64,000 nt of DNA from Bacillota bacterium (GCA_023436585.1 JAEZIN010000009.1:41653-105652); one strand, 5' to 3'. Positions 41,943 to 51,288 are shown, numbered from the stretch's first letter. A program made the numbers and translations. Notes: generated from the sequence alone by a model not told the origin.

Positions 41943-44234
41943 ATGTGCGAACTTAAAGCTGGACTTCCCAATCCCGCCTGGGATATCTCTTTTGATCAGG
42001 AGATTAAACGCTGGGACGAAGCTTTGCCGTTGGGGAACGGGCAGATGGGCTGCCTGATCTGGGGGAACGGCAATCCCCTGCGGTTCAGCTTGGACCGGGG
42101 AGATTTGTGGGATAACCGGCCTTCCCCCCATATCTCAAACCCCAATTTCAGGTATGAAAAGCTGGTCGAATTGGTTCAAAGCAAGAAGCATGAGGCTGTC
42201 AAGGATATCTTTGAGTCGCCCTATAACGACATTACACCCACAAAAATTCCCGCGGGCAAGCTGTATCTCGATTTTGGCAAAAAGGCCGACAGCATTGCGT
42301 CCCGCCTATTCCTGCGCCATGCGCAGGCTCAGGTGCGCCTGCGGTTTGCCAATGAAACGGCTATCGTAAAAAGTTTTCTTGACGCAACCGATTCCTATGG
42401 ATATATTCAAATTACCGGCACGAACCAGCTGCCAAACCTTGTTTTATCGATTCCTGATTTTGGCGGAGTGCCAGTAGAGACAGATATCCCGGCCGTTCGG
42501 CAAGCCTCCATTTCCAACGGTTCCTTAAGGCAGCTTCATTACGAGCCGCCCCGGCAAGGGCGGGATGGCAACATTAGCTGGATTCTTCAGAAAACGGCGG
42601 AGGGGCAGGTATACTGCCTTCTGGCGGCGTCCCAGGTAAAATGCGGGTGCATGGAAGTTGTGTATACAGTGGCGGCCGGTGCAGAGGGCGGAAGCTGGTT
42701 TGAGCAGGCGGCCCAAAAAGCTCGCGAGGGGCTGGAGATTGGATATGACCGGCGCTTTTCTAAACATAAACGCTGGTGGAAGGAGTTCTGGGAAAAAAGC
42801 TCCGTTCAAATACCAGATCCAACCTTTGAGCGAAATTGGTATCAGACCAACTATCTTTTCGGCTCCTGCTCAAGGAAATACTCCCCGCCCATGCCCCTGC
42901 AGGGTGTCTGGACCGCCGACAACGGCGAGCTGCCGCCATGGAAGGGCGATTATCACAACGATCTGAATACGCAGCTTTCTTACCTGCACTACCTGAAGGC
43001 AAACCACCTGGAGGAGGGAGAGAGCTTTCTCGACTTTCTTTGGGACTTGGTTCCGGCCGCCCGCCAATTCGCCAAGGATTTTTATGATGCGCCGGGCATA
43101 TGCCTTCCTTCCGTGATGAGCCTGAAGGGCACAGCGCTGGGAGGATGGACCATGTATTCCTACAGCATGACGACACAGATATGGCTCTGCCAGTCGTTCG
43201 AGCTGTATTGGCGCTATACGGGGGATGACACATTTCTCAAAACCCGTGCTTACCCGTATTTTGAGGAAACTGCATCCTGCGTGTTAAGGTGGCTTGCGCC
43301 AGATGCGCAGGGAAAACTCCGGCTTCCCATATCCAGCTCGCCGGAAATTCACGAAAACGCACCGGAGGCATGGCTTGAGCCAAACAGCAATTTCGATTTG
43401 TCCATGCTGCGGTATCTGTTCAAAACACTTGCCGATATGGCAATTGTGCTGGGTAACGGACAGGGACCAATATGGCAGCGTTATTTAGACAGTTTGCATG
43501 ATCTGGCGGTCAACCAGGAGAATGAACTTCTACTCAATCCGTCTGAACCGCTTGGTGAGAGCCACCGCCACCATTCCCACGCCATCGCGATCTATCCCCT
43601 CCGCTTGCTTGATTATTTTGGGAGTGAAGGGGACAGGGCTGTCGTAGACGCTACCATCGCAAGTCTTGAAAAGCTGGGAACCGGGCTTTGGACGGGTTTT
43701 GGTTTTCCGTGGATGGCCGAATTCTACGCCGTGCAGGGAAATGGGGAAGGAGCTGCCTTCTATCTATCGCTTTTCTGGAAAAACTTCTGTTCTCCCAACG
43801 GTTTTCACCTGAATGGCGACTATAAAAGAAGAGGCGTCTCATGGTGGCACTACCGTCCCTTTACGCTGGAGGCAAACATGTGCGCCGCCGATGCGCTGCA
43901 GGAAATGCTGCTTCAAAACAATGCGGGCATCCTCCGCATCTTCGCGGCAATCCCGGAGGACTGGAAGCGCAAGCGCGTAGGTTATTCCCGCTTAAGAGGG
44001 TGGAATGGGATTCTCGTTTCCGCGAATATGCAGGGGGGTAGGGTAACTTTCGTTATGTTGGAGGCTACAAAGGACGGTCTTTTTAAGCTACAAAATTGCT
44101 TTAAAGTGGATCGTCTGACAATCACAAAGAATGGGCTTTCCATGAAAATAGAGTATGACATGGAAGGGAATCTGGTTATTGCGTTGAACAAAGAAGAAAA
44201 GGCAGTTATTATGGCTCAAGACTATCGTGATTGA
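41943..44234 (+). CDS. GH95-family alpha-fucosidase/galactosidase-like protein (cytoplasmic)
   Basis: A 763-residue protein of the GH95 type. The N-terminal domain has RWDEALPLGNGQMGCLIWGN and FSLDRGDLWDNRP. The (alpha/alpha)6 domain has GVWTADNGELPPWKGDYHND and NTQLSYLHYLKANHLEEG, ISSSPEIHENAPEAW with a candidate acid Glu, GESHRHHSHAIAIYPLRLL and GTGLWTGFGFPWMAEFYA. GH95 members remove alpha-1,2-L-fucose or alpha-L-galactose. The typical DGNFG block is replaced by LEANMCAADALQEMLLQNN, so this is a divergent member whose substrate may differ. There is no signal peptide. The ATG at 41943 has AGAGG nine bases upstream. Confidence 0.8.
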   Translation: MCELKAGLPNPAWDISFDQEIKRWDEALPLGNGQMGCLIWGNGNPLRFSLDRGDLWDNRPSPHISNPNFRYEKLVELVQSKKHEAVKDIFESPYNDITPTKIPAGKLYLDFGKKADSIASRLFLRHAQAQVRLRFANETAIVKSFLDATDSYGYIQITGTNQLPNLVLSIPDFGGVPVETDIPAVRQASISNGSLRQLHYEPPRQGRDGNISWILQKTAEGQVYCLLAASQVKCGCMEVVYTVAAGAEGGSWFEQAAQKAREGLEIGYDRRFSKHKRWWKEFWEKSSVQIPDPTFERNWYQTNYLFGSCSRKYSPPMPLQGVWTADNGELPPWKGDYHNDLNTQLSYLHYLKANHLEEGESFLDFLWDLVPAARQFAKDFYDAPGICLPSVMSLKGTALGGWTMYSYSMTTQIWLCQSFELYWRYTGDDTFLKTRAYPYFEETASCVLRWLAPDAQGKLRLPISSSPEIHENAPEAWLEPNSNFDLSMLRYLFKTLADMAIVLGNGQGPIWQRYLDSLHDLAVNQENELLLNPSEPLGESHRHHSHAIAIYPLRLLDYFGSEGDRAVVDATIASLEKLGTGLWTGFGFPWMAEFYAVQGNGEGAAFYLSLFWKNFCSPNGFHLNGDYKRRGVSWWHYRPFTLEANMCAADALQEMLLQNNAGILRIFAAIPEDWKRKRVGYSRLRGWNGILVSANMQGGRVTFVMLEATKDGLFKLQNCFKVDRLTITKNGLSMKIEYDMEGNLVIALNKEEKAVIMAQDYRD

Positions 44235-44288
44235 ATGCAAACACCGCACACTCTGTAGGTGTCGCTGATGGGAGGATTGTAAACACTT

Positions 44289-45209
44289 ATGGAAAGTGCC
44301 ATTTGCCTGGATATCGGCGGAACCTTTGTCAAATACGGCCTGGTGGACCCGGAAGGAAGGGTGACGATGGCGGGTAGGCAAAGGACAAGTATAGCAGGTC
44401 GTGACGCCTTGCTTTGCCAGGTGTTTATGATCATAGAGGAGCTGCTGACCGATGCCGGCAACGGAGGAGTTGCCGGCATCGGTATTGCAAGTGCCGGACA
44501 GGTTAGCCACGAGGCCGGTGTTGTGCTGTCTGCTACTGGTAATTTACCTGGGTGGTCTGGTGTCCGGCTGAAGGAGATTGTGGAAGATCGGTTTTCTATA
44601 GCCTGTCATATAGACAATGATGTGAAGTGTGCAGCACTAGGTGAACTCTTCTTCGGCAGTGGAAGGCAATATAATGACTTTTTATGCATGACCATCGGCA
44701 CTGGTGTCGGCGGTGCGATTGTATGCAACGGACGTTTGCTCCGCGGTACGGACGGCATTGCCGGCGAGATTGGACATATAATCCTCCACAAAGGGGGACG
44801 AAGCTGTAATTGCGGATGCTTTGGCTGTTATGAGCAGTATGCTTCGGTGTCATCCCTTATGAAAACCGTTTCGGATACGTTGGGCAGCGATTATATTCCT
44901 GCTGATGCAGGAGCCGAATGGCTGTTTGCACAGAACGGCATGGATAGCAGGCTGAATGACATACTGGATGCATATGCAGAAGATATCGCGGCTGGCATTG
45001 CGAGCCTGGTACATGTTCTTAATCCTGAGGCGGTAATTATCGGAGGTGCTATCAGTTCCTGCAAATTACTGATGGACCTGGTGGGGGAAAAAGTCATCAG
45101 AAACGTAATGCCCATATTTCAAAGAAGCCTGAAGGTGTTGCCTGCGCTTACCGGCAATAATGCATCCATTTTGGGTGTGAGCACCTACCTGTTTAGCCCA
45201 TGTGCCTAG
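44289..45209 (+). CDS. nanK: ROK-family sugar kinase (NanK-like)
   Basis: A 306-residue ROK kinase. The N-terminal phosphate loop is CLDIGGTFVKYGLVD. The zinc-binding ROK signature is HIILHKGGRSCNCGCFGCYE with His plus three Cys (residues ~157-176), preceded by the catalytic region CHIDNDVKCAALGELFFGSG and IGTGVGGAIVCNGRLL. With nanE present, phosphorylation of ManNAc to ManNAc-6-P is the best guess; glucose or GlcNAc kinase activity cannot be excluded. It follows GH95 by 54 bases with GGGAGGA upstream. Confidence 0.82.
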   Translation: MESAICLDIGGTFVKYGLVDPEGRVTMAGRQRTSIAGRDALLCQVFMIIEELLTDAGNGGVAGIGIASAGQVSHEAGVVLSATGNLPGWSGVRLKEIVEDRFSIACHIDNDVKCAALGELFFGSGRQYNDFLCMTIGTGVGGAIVCNGRLLRGTDGIAGEIGHIILHKGGRSCNCGCFGCYEQYASVSSLMKTVSDTLGSDYIPADAGAEWLFAQNGMDSRLNDILDAYAEDIAAGIASLVHVLNPEAVIIGGAISSCKLLMDLVGEKVIRNVMPIFQRSLKVLPALTGNNASILGVSTYLFSPCA

Positions 45210-45286
45210 GGGAGCATCGAAAGACGGAGCAGTGATAGAAGAAGCAAATAAGACATGCCAACAAAAACGTAGGATGGAGGAATACC

Positions 45287-46159
45287 ATGAAAGGCGATGG
45301 TAGCACCAGTGGGATTCTTGTTTTCATTAAAAGTATCTTTAACTCCCTCACAAAGTCTGAGCAAAAAGTGGCACTCTCCATTTTGAATGACAATGAAAAG
45401 GTGATTTACAGCTCAATTTCTGATTTTGCAGAAACTTGTGAGGTGGGGGATGCCACTGTTCTAAGGTTTTGCAGGAAAATCGGGTTCAAAAGCTATCAAT
45501 CCTTCAAGCTCGAACTTGCTAAGGAAAATGCCAATGCCGAAAAAGGGACTGCAGATATGAAGGACAACGAAATTCTCTCTGCTGATTCCTTTGAAACCAT
45601 TGCTCGAAAAACCGTCAACAGCAATATTGCTGCAATACAGGAAACTTTATCTCTGCTGGATTTAGAGGAAGTAGGTACAGCAGTTGAATTGCTGGTGAAT
45701 TCCAGAAAAATTGCGTTTTTCGGCGCTGGTTCTTCGCAGATCACCGCACAGGATGCGGCATATAAGTTTTTAAGAATCGGGTTTGATATCAGTGTCTTTA
45801 CAGACTACCATATTCAATTGATGCAAGCATCGCTGCTGACTCCGGCGGATGTTGCGGTAGGCATCTCTTTTTCGGGTAGCACCAAAGATACTTTTGAAGT
45901 CTTAAAAGCCGCGAAACAAGCAGGGGCGAAGGTGATCATCATCACGCATCATGCCAAATCGCCAATCACAAAGCTTTCAGATCATGTACTTCTTCATGGA
46001 TCGAAGGAAGGACCATATGAAGGTGGCCTGTTGTCATCCAAAATGGCACAGCTGATTGTCATAGACGTACTTTACAATGCCGTATTCAAGCGGGTTACCG
46101 ATTTAGCCCTGAGCAAGAAGGAAATCACATCAAAGGCGATTTCAGAACGTTTGCAGTAA
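45287..46159 (+). CDS. RpiR-family regulator with SIS domain
   Basis: A 290-residue regulator. The N-terminal helix-turn-helix domain (SISDFAETCEVGDATVLRFC then RKIGFKSYQSFKLELAKE) is followed by a C-terminal SIS sugar-phosphate-binding domain (KIAFFGAGSSQITAQDAAYK, DVAVGISFSGSTKDTFEVLK). Such proteins sense sugar phosphates, here plausibly ManNAc-6-P or GlcNAc-6-P, and control sialic acid/ManNAc genes. It is last in the nanE-ABC-GH95-ROK cluster. A TGAAA-N5-TTTCA dyad lies upstream of nanE. Its 3' end borders the prophage. Confidence 0.92.
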   Translation: MKGDGSTSGILVFIKSIFNSLTKSEQKVALSILNDNEKVIYSSISDFAETCEVGDATVLRFCRKIGFKSYQSFKLELAKENANAEKGTADMKDNEILSADSFETIARKTVNSNIAAIQETLSLLDLEEVGTAVELLVNSRKIAFFGAGSSQITAQDAAYKFLRIGFDISVFTDYHIQLMQASLLTPADVAVGISFSGSTKDTFEVLKAAKQAGAKVIIITHHAKSPITKLSDHVLLHGSKEGPYEGGLLSSKMAQLIVIDVLYNAVFKRVTDLALSKKEITSKAISERLQ

Positions 46160-46275
46160 TATTTACAAAATTTTTGATTATGATTTCTGTGGTATTTTCA
46201 GCAATGATTCATGGTAAAAATAGTGTGTCTGTGTTACGGGAAGTATTTATTGCTCGCTGATAATGGTTCCTGGCC
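46160..46275. other. Host/prophage left junction (attachment site region)
   Basis: These 116 AT-rich bases separate the rpiR stop from the recombinase stop and must contain the left end of the integrated element. No core repeat can be defined because the right end is outside the window. Confidence 0.4.
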
Positions 46276-47853
46276 TTACCCTTCCACCTTAGCCCCATCC
46301 TTGAAAATGAAGCGCATGGTTCCGTCTTTTAGTATTCGCACCTGCTCAACCGTGCCGCACCACAGCGTTTCGTTAAACGTCCTGATTGGTCCCTGCTTAC
46401 GCAGCATATCAAGATACCCTAAAAGCTTCCCGCGCTTGGCGGTAAGTGCTTCACGGTGTACCTCCACCTCAGCAATGCGCCGCTTGGTATTGTGATACCG
46501 GGCTTCATACTCGTCGTATTGCCGTTGATACTCGGCCTGATCCATTGCCATATGCGCATTGGCAGTGATATGGCGCTGCATAAGATCTGTGATGATCTCC
46601 AATTCAGTGTGTAACTTGGCCTGCTGCGCCGCCAGCTCGGATATATCGCAGCGTTCCTGCATTGTATCTTCGCATATTTGGATAATTTCGTCCTTGCGTT
46701 CAACGATCTGATTGAAAGCCCTCACAAAGGCATCCTGTATAGTTTCGTTACGCAAGGCGGGTGTTCCGCAGGTAGTAAGCTGTTTATGTCTCGCATTGCA
46801 TTGCCACACAGTATGGGAATGCCACACCTTGCTGCCATACAGCTCGCCGCATTCATCACAGTAAATCCGGCCAGAGAAGCAATGTGGCGTGTAATTCCTG
46901 CGCCCCGGTTGCTTCCGGCGCTTCAATTCGACCTGAACAGCGTCGAATATCTCGGGCTCGATGATGGCCGGGTGGCTTCCTTCTACATAGTATTGTGGCA
47001 CTTCACCCTCGTTCACCTTCATCTTCTTGGTCAGGAAGTCCGTGCAGAAGGTCTTTTGCAGGATAGCGTCGCCTTTGTATTTCTCGTTGGTGAGTATGCT
47101 TATGACGGTATTGGGCCGCCAGCTGCGTTTTCCGCCCGGAGTTGGAATGCCTTGATCTGATAGGTAGCGCGCGATATATGCAGGTGACTTGCCTTCGAGA
47201 AACATGCGGTAAATATTCTTGACGATGATTGCTTCCTCGGGCACGATCTCCGGTAGCCCGTCAGCGCCTTTTCGATAGCCGAGGAATTGCTTGTAGGGGA
47301 GAGCAACCTTGCCGTCTGCGAAGCGCTTCCGCATGCCCCAGGTCACGTTCTCAGAAATGGAACGGCTTTCTTCTTGCGCAAGGCTGGACATGATCGTTAT
47401 GAGTAACTCGCCCTTGGCATCCAGCGTGTAAATGTTTTCTTTTTCGAAGAAAACCTCAACACCTTTTTCTTTTAACATTCGTACTGTGGTAAGGCTGTCA
47501 ACCGTATTGCGAGCAAAGCGGGAGACGGATTTTGTGATGATGAGGTCGATCTTTCCGTTCAAGGCATTGTGCACCATCTCATTGAAGCCATCGCGCTTCT
47601 TTGTGTTCGTGGCAGATATACCCTCGTCAGTGTAGACTTTTACAAATTCCCAATCATCCTTGGAATGGATATATTGCGTATAATAATCAACCTGTGCCTC
47701 ATAGCTGGTTTGTTGTTCTTCATTGTCGGTGGATACGCGGGCATAGGCCGCCACGTGCCGTTTCTTTGTGGTGCTTATCGGCATAGCCGTGAAGCGGTTC
47801 AGGGTGGCAGGCACAATAGTTACCCTGGGTGCATTTGCTCTTGCTTCGCTCAT
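46276..47853 (-). CDS. Large serine recombinase 1 (site-specific integrase)
   Basis: A 525-residue large serine recombinase. The resolvase catalytic domain has AAYARVSTDNEEQQTSYEAQ with nucleophile Ser near residue 41 and KSVSRFARNTVD. The recombinase domain follows (FLEGKSPAYIARYLSDQGIP, NTVISILTNEKYKGDA). The zinc beta-ribbon is CFSGRIYCDECGELYGSK with Cys partners further on, followed by a coiled coil (residues ~395-480) used in synapsis control. It catalyses integration or excision of the element. It overlaps the second recombinase gene by four bases, so the two are co-translated. It is the outermost gene at the left end. Confidence 0.93.
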   Translation of the reverse strand: MSEARANAPRVTIVPATLNRFTAMPISTTKKRHVAAYARVSTDNEEQQTSYEAQVDYYTQYIHSKDDWEFVKVYTDEGISATNTKKRDGFNEMVHNALNGKIDLIITKSVSRFARNTVDSLTTVRMLKEKGVEVFFEKENIYTLDAKGELLITIMSSLAQEESRSISENVTWGMRKRFADGKVALPYKQFLGYRKGADGLPEIVPEEAIIVKNIYRMFLEGKSPAYIARYLSDQGIPTPGGKRSWRPNTVISILTNEKYKGDAILQKTFCTDFLTKKMKVNEGEVPQYYVEGSHPAIIEPEIFDAVQVELKRRKQPGRRNYTPHCFSGRIYCDECGELYGSKVWHSHTVWQCNARHKQLTTCGTPALRNETIQDAFVRAFNQIVERKDEIIQICEDTMQERCDISELAAQQAKLHTELEIITDLMQRHITANAHMAMDQAEYQRQYDEYEARYHNTKRRIAEVEVHREALTAKRGKLLGYLDMLRKQGPIRTFNETLWCGTVEQVRILKDGTMRFIFKDGAKVEG

Positions 47854-49151
47854 TGTTCGTATCTCCTTCTCGTACGTTCCGCAGCCTGCTGGCGCATAGA
47901 TTCATCCCAACTATCTCGCCTGGATTTGTCTTTCCACACGCGTGTTTCTTCGGTTCCATCCTTGAATAAATAGATCAAATGATTGAAGACCGGAACGCGG
48001 ATTTCTCGAATACGCTCTTTGAATATGGCCTCGTCAAATTCGGGAAGGCAAAGCACTGAAGCGGTAATGTCCTTAAGGGTATCTTCTGGAATCTGCTTGG
48101 CATGACAATACTTTTTGCCCATCATGAGGAATGTCGTACAATTCCATGCAATCTTGCCGTGCGTGCATTTCCTTTTATAATGCTTACCGCAACAGCCGCA
48201 GGTGATCATGCCGGTAAATACGCCGCCCTGTGGTGCCTTGCATTCGATCCCGTTGAGTAGTCGGTTCCGCTCCATATGCTCACGGGCTTTTTGGTACTTT
48301 TCCGGTGAGATGATGGCCGGATGTGTCCCCTCGGCGAAGTATGCAGGCAATTGACCCATGTTCCGTTGAGCTTTCTTGCTCAGATGATCGACCACGAACC
48401 GCTTTTGAAGTAGCGCGTTCCCGGCGTATTTTTCGTTCCGAAGAAGCTGAATGACACGCTTGGGCGTCCAGTTCCCTCCGCGATAACACGGTATCCCTCG
48501 ATCGCGCAGAGAAGCCGCAATATCAGCGGTGGCCATGCCATCCAGGTAAGAATCAAATACCTCCTGCACAATTTCGGCCTCTTGAGGATGAATGACGATC
48601 TCTCCCTTACGGATACGGTAACCATAGAGAAAGCGCCATGTCACCGGCTTTCCCACTTCATAACTCTTGCGGATACGCCATTTGCAGTTTTCGGATACCG
48701 AGCGGCTTTCTTCCTGCGCATAAGAAGCGAGGATGGTAAGCATCAGCTCGCCATCCCCGCTTATAGAGTGAATATTCTGTTCTTCGAAGTAGACGTCAAC
48801 GCCCAATGCTTTCAACTCACGCACCGTCTCCAGTATCGTCACTGTATTGCGGGCAAACCGGCTGACGCTCTTGGTAATCACCATGTCGATCTTCCCGGCC
48901 CGGCAGTCGGCCAATAGCCGCTGGAATTCCGGGCGCTCGGCTTTGGTGCCGGTAAGTGCTTTGTCTGCATACACACCCACATATCGCCAGCCAGAATTTT
49001 TCTGTATGAGACTGCTATAATAACTTACCTGCGCGGACAGCGAGTGCAACATGGAATCCTTCACCAGCGACACCCTCGCATATGCTGTAACATTCAGTAG
49101 GAGCGGCGGCAGCGGTAGCGTCGGATGCATTTTCTTTATGATTCGGGCCAT
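47850..49151 (-). CDS. Large serine recombinase 2
   Basis: A 433-residue serine recombinase. The catalytic domain has TAYARVSLVKDSMLHSLSAQ (Ser near residue 28), KSVSRFARNTVTILETVREL and SYAQEESRSVSENCKWRI. The recombinase domain and zinc ribbon (GMITCGCCGKHYKRKCTHGK) follow. It lacks the long C-terminal coiled coil of recombinase 1. Tandem pairs like this may act together, one as main integrase and the other as partner or directionality factor. GAAAGGAGGG precedes the ATG. It lies immediately after the small SHOCT-like gene. Confidence 0.92.
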   Translation of the reverse strand: MARIIKKMHPTLPLPPLLLNVTAYARVSLVKDSMLHSLSAQVSYYSSLIQKNSGWRYVGVYADKALTGTKAERPEFQRLLADCRAGKIDMVITKSVSRFARNTVTILETVRELKALGVDVYFEEQNIHSISGDGELMLTILASYAQEESRSVSENCKWRIRKSYEVGKPVTWRFLYGYRIRKGEIVIHPQEAEIVQEVFDSYLDGMATADIAASLRDRGIPCYRGGNWTPKRVIQLLRNEKYAGNALLQKRFVVDHLSKKAQRNMGQLPAYFAEGTHPAIISPEKYQKAREHMERNRLLNGIECKAPQGGVFTGMITCGCCGKHYKRKCTHGKIAWNCTTFLMMGKKYCHAKQIPEDTLKDITASVLCLPEFDEAIFKERIREIRVPVFNHLIYLFKDGTEETRVWKDKSRRDSWDESMRQQAAERTRRRYEQ

Positions 49152-49152
49152 T

Positions 49153-49362
49153 TCAACCCCTCCTTTCGTCTGTCTGTCTTATAGGAAGGGTCGTAGAAAG
49201 ACAAGGCTTTTCATAACGAAAGAGAGGCTGATATTTCGCGGCGAACTTTGTCTCAAGCGCCGAGAAATCCACTTCGTCAATAAGGCCACAGTGAAACATA
49301 TCGCTGGCAACGGAGATTGCTGCTAGGTATTGTTGATTCTGCTTATATCGCATGCCCATCAT
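49153..49362 (-). CDS. SHOCT-like small protein of the recombinase operon
   Basis: A 69-residue protein, MMGMRYKQNQQYLAAISVAS at its start, then DMFHCGLIDEVDFSALETKF, which is the short helical SHOCT-like pattern found in front of serine recombinases in clostridial elements. AAGGAGG lies six bases before the ATG at 49362. It ends one base before the start of recombinase 2. Its role is unknown; it may bind DNA or the recombinase. Confidence 0.75.
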   Translation of the reverse strand: MMGMRYKQNQQYLAAISVASDMFHCGLIDEVDFSALETKFAAKYQPLFRYEKPCLSTTLPIRQTDERRG

Positions 49363-49615
49363 GGCAATCCTCCTTGCCATAGCGGTCTGTGACATAGCAG
49401 GCGCGGGAACAGTATTTGCGATGGCTGGATGCATAGCTGAAAAAGCGCCTGCCACAGCAAGCGCATTTCTTCTCGACCGCATTCAGGGTGCTTAATATAC
49501 GATGGGAATAGTTCCAGGCAAAGCGGCAGCTGTTTGAGCAAAACCGTCGTTTCCCATTGATTGCTATGGGATAAAGGCCGAGGTATGTACCGGGCGGTTC
49601 AGAATAGTGTCGGGT
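49343..49615 (-). pseudogene. Zinc-finger protein remnant, 5' end lost
   Basis: A frame open from 49615 to the TAA at 49343 reads GKRRFCSNSCRFAWNYSHRI, then KKCACCGRRFFSYASSHRKY and CSRACYVTDRYGKEDC, a double zinc-finger protein of the kind often encoded before SHOCT and recombinase genes. The frame has no ATG, GTG or TTG start. Its upstream part coincides with the 3' end of the capsid gene, in another frame. It therefore appears to have lost its start at the junction with the capsid gene. It overlaps the SHOCT-like gene by 20 bases at its 3' end. Confidence 0.7.
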
Positions 49616-50568
49616 TCACCAGCCGCGACGGAAGGATGCCAGATATAATCCCCATTAGCGTTTTTCAGCTTGCGCAGCACCTTGACGGTGCTGTCGTTCA
49701 TGAGGAACACGGAGCTGCGGCGATATGGTGCTCGCAATGCGTAGAAAAGGTCCATGACCTCGTCCATGGTGACGGCAGTGGCACTTGCGGCATTGATGCC
49801 GGTCTCCGCTCCGCCCGTTGCAGCCAGAATACCCAGGGGCTTCCCGCTTCCGTTGCCGGTGAAAAATGCTTCCTCTTCGGCAGCACCGATCCGGCGTGCG
49901 AATTCCTTTGCGATATAGGAGCCGATATCAAACACGCTGTCACCCAACAGTTCCTCAGACACCTTCATCATGGTAGCCAGTTTATATGCGCCGATGGATA
50001 CCTGCCCGAAGGAATCGTCGCTCTCGGGATAGGCTGCTTCCTCGTCGATCCACGAAGCTGTGCCCTTGGATGCAACCACGGGAATCTTCCGGTCGCCGGA
50101 GGAGGTGGTGATGACATTCGCCAGCTGTCGGAAAATGTTCTGTTCCTGTAGCGCATCGATGAGGGTTTTCTGGAATTCATCCGGCGCGAGGAAACCGCCA
50201 TGGTCATCCTCTCCGATCTTTAGGCTGTTATAGACTTCATGGGAAACGGATTTATTGCGCATGACCTGCCAGAAAGCAGCTTTGTATTCATCCGTTGCAC
50301 GGCCGGATTTGGCTTTGTCCGAGGGAGCGCCGGGCTTGCCGGTGAGCGGGGAGGATGTGGGCTGAGAAAGCTCCCGATCCAGGGCGGCCTGCCGTTCCAA
50401 CCTCTCCACCTCTTTGCCGAGATTCACAACATCAGCTTCCATTTTGTCATAGGTGGCGGCATCTTCGGCGGAAAGCATACCATCGTTACCACGTTTGGAA
50501 TCCAGGAATGCCTTGGCAGCATCCCAAGCCTTAGCACGCTTTTCACGAACGGTAAGAATCTGATTCAT
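49564..50568 (-). CDS. HK97-type major capsid protein, C-terminally truncated
   Basis: A 334-residue HK97-fold capsid precursor. The N-terminal coiled-coil scaffold (residues ~1-90: MLSAEDAATYDKMEADVVNL) is followed by the shell domain (FLAPDEFQKTLIDALQEQNI, VSEELLGDSVFDIGSYIAKE, FFTGNGSGKPLGILAA). It stops at NRPVHTSAFIP, where complete relatives continue for roughly another 60-80 residues (P-domain/A-domain end). The stop lies at the fusion with the recombinase module, so the shell protein is probably non-functional. It follows the protease by 15 bases. Confidence 0.88.
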   Translation of the reverse strand: MNQILTVREKRAKAWDAAKAFLDSKRGNDGMLSAEDAATYDKMEADVVNLGKEVERLERQAALDRELSQPTSSPLTGKPGAPSDKAKSGRATDEYKAAFWQVMRNKSVSHEVYNSLKIGEDDHGGFLAPDEFQKTLIDALQEQNIFRQLANVITTSSGDRKIPVVASKGTASWIDEEAAYPESDDSFGQVSIGAYKLATMMKVSEELLGDSVFDIGSYIAKEFARRIGAAEEEAFFTGNGSGKPLGILAATGGAETGINAASATAVTMDEVMDLFYALRAPYRRSSVFLMNDSTVKVLRKLKNANGDYIWHPSVAAGEPDTILNRPVHTSAFIP

Positions 50569-50583
50569 ATGATAAAAGTCCTC

Positions 50584-51288
50584 CTATTTAATAAGCGCCA
50601 GCCTCTTTTCGAGGTCCAGCGCTTTTACTCGGGGTTGTTCGGTTATGGGAATCCGTGATTTCACTTTATCGAGCAAACTGTTGGTTACAGCCCTGCGAGA
50701 GAAGGAAATACTGTCTCCGGGCGAAGCTGCAGGCGGTGCCGATGAATTGAACATAATTTCATCGCAAAAGCCTAGTTCCAATGCCTTGTTCGCATTCATC
50801 CACGTTTCGGCATCCATGAGATGTGAGAGCTTTGCGCGGGACAAACCGGTCTTGATCTCATAAGCGTTGATGATCGACTCCTTGTATTCGTCAAGCATCT
50901 GGATCGCTTTGCGCATTTCCTCGCTGTCGCCGATGGCCACCGTCAGCGGATTATGGATCATCATGGTTGAAACGGGCGACATGAGCACACGCGTCCCCGC
51001 CATAGCGATAACAGATGCTGCGCTGGCCGCGATGCCGTCAATCTTTACCGTCACATCGCCGGGATACTCCATGAGCATGTTGTAGATTTGCGCCGCAGCC
51101 ACACAATCGCCGCCCGGTGAGTTGATCCAGATAGTAATGGGACCGGCACCGGCATAAAGGTCAGCTTTGAATGCGGCTGGCGTCACATCATCCTCGAACC
51201 AGCTTTCCTCGGCAATTACGCCGTCCAGATACAGGGTGCGGGCATCCGGCACAGTTTCATCTCGCACCCAGCTCCAAAAGTGTTTCAT
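50584..51288 (-). CDS. ClpP-like phage head maturation protease
   Basis: A 234-residue S14-type serine protease that trims the capsid precursor during head assembly. It has PITIWINSPGGDCVAAAQIY, the nucleophile motif GIAASAASVIAMAG (Ser ~residue 97), catalytic His in STMMIHNPLTVAIG, and the helical DAETWMNANKALELGFCDEI. The C-terminal ~45 residues are a linker with basic end. It overlaps the portal gene by four bases (ATGA), as is usual in HK97-type head operons. Confidence 0.92.
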   Translation of the reverse strand: MKHFWSWVRDETVPDARTLYLDGVIAEESWFEDDVTPAAFKADLYAGAGPITIWINSPGGDCVAAAQIYNMLMEYPGDVTVKIDGIAASAASVIAMAGTRVLMSPVSTMMIHNPLTVAIGDSEEMRKAIQMLDEYKESIINAYEIKTGLSRAKLSHLMDAETWMNANKALELGFCDEIMFNSSAPPAASPGDSISFSRRAVTNSLLDKVKSRIPITEQPRVKALDLEKRLALIK

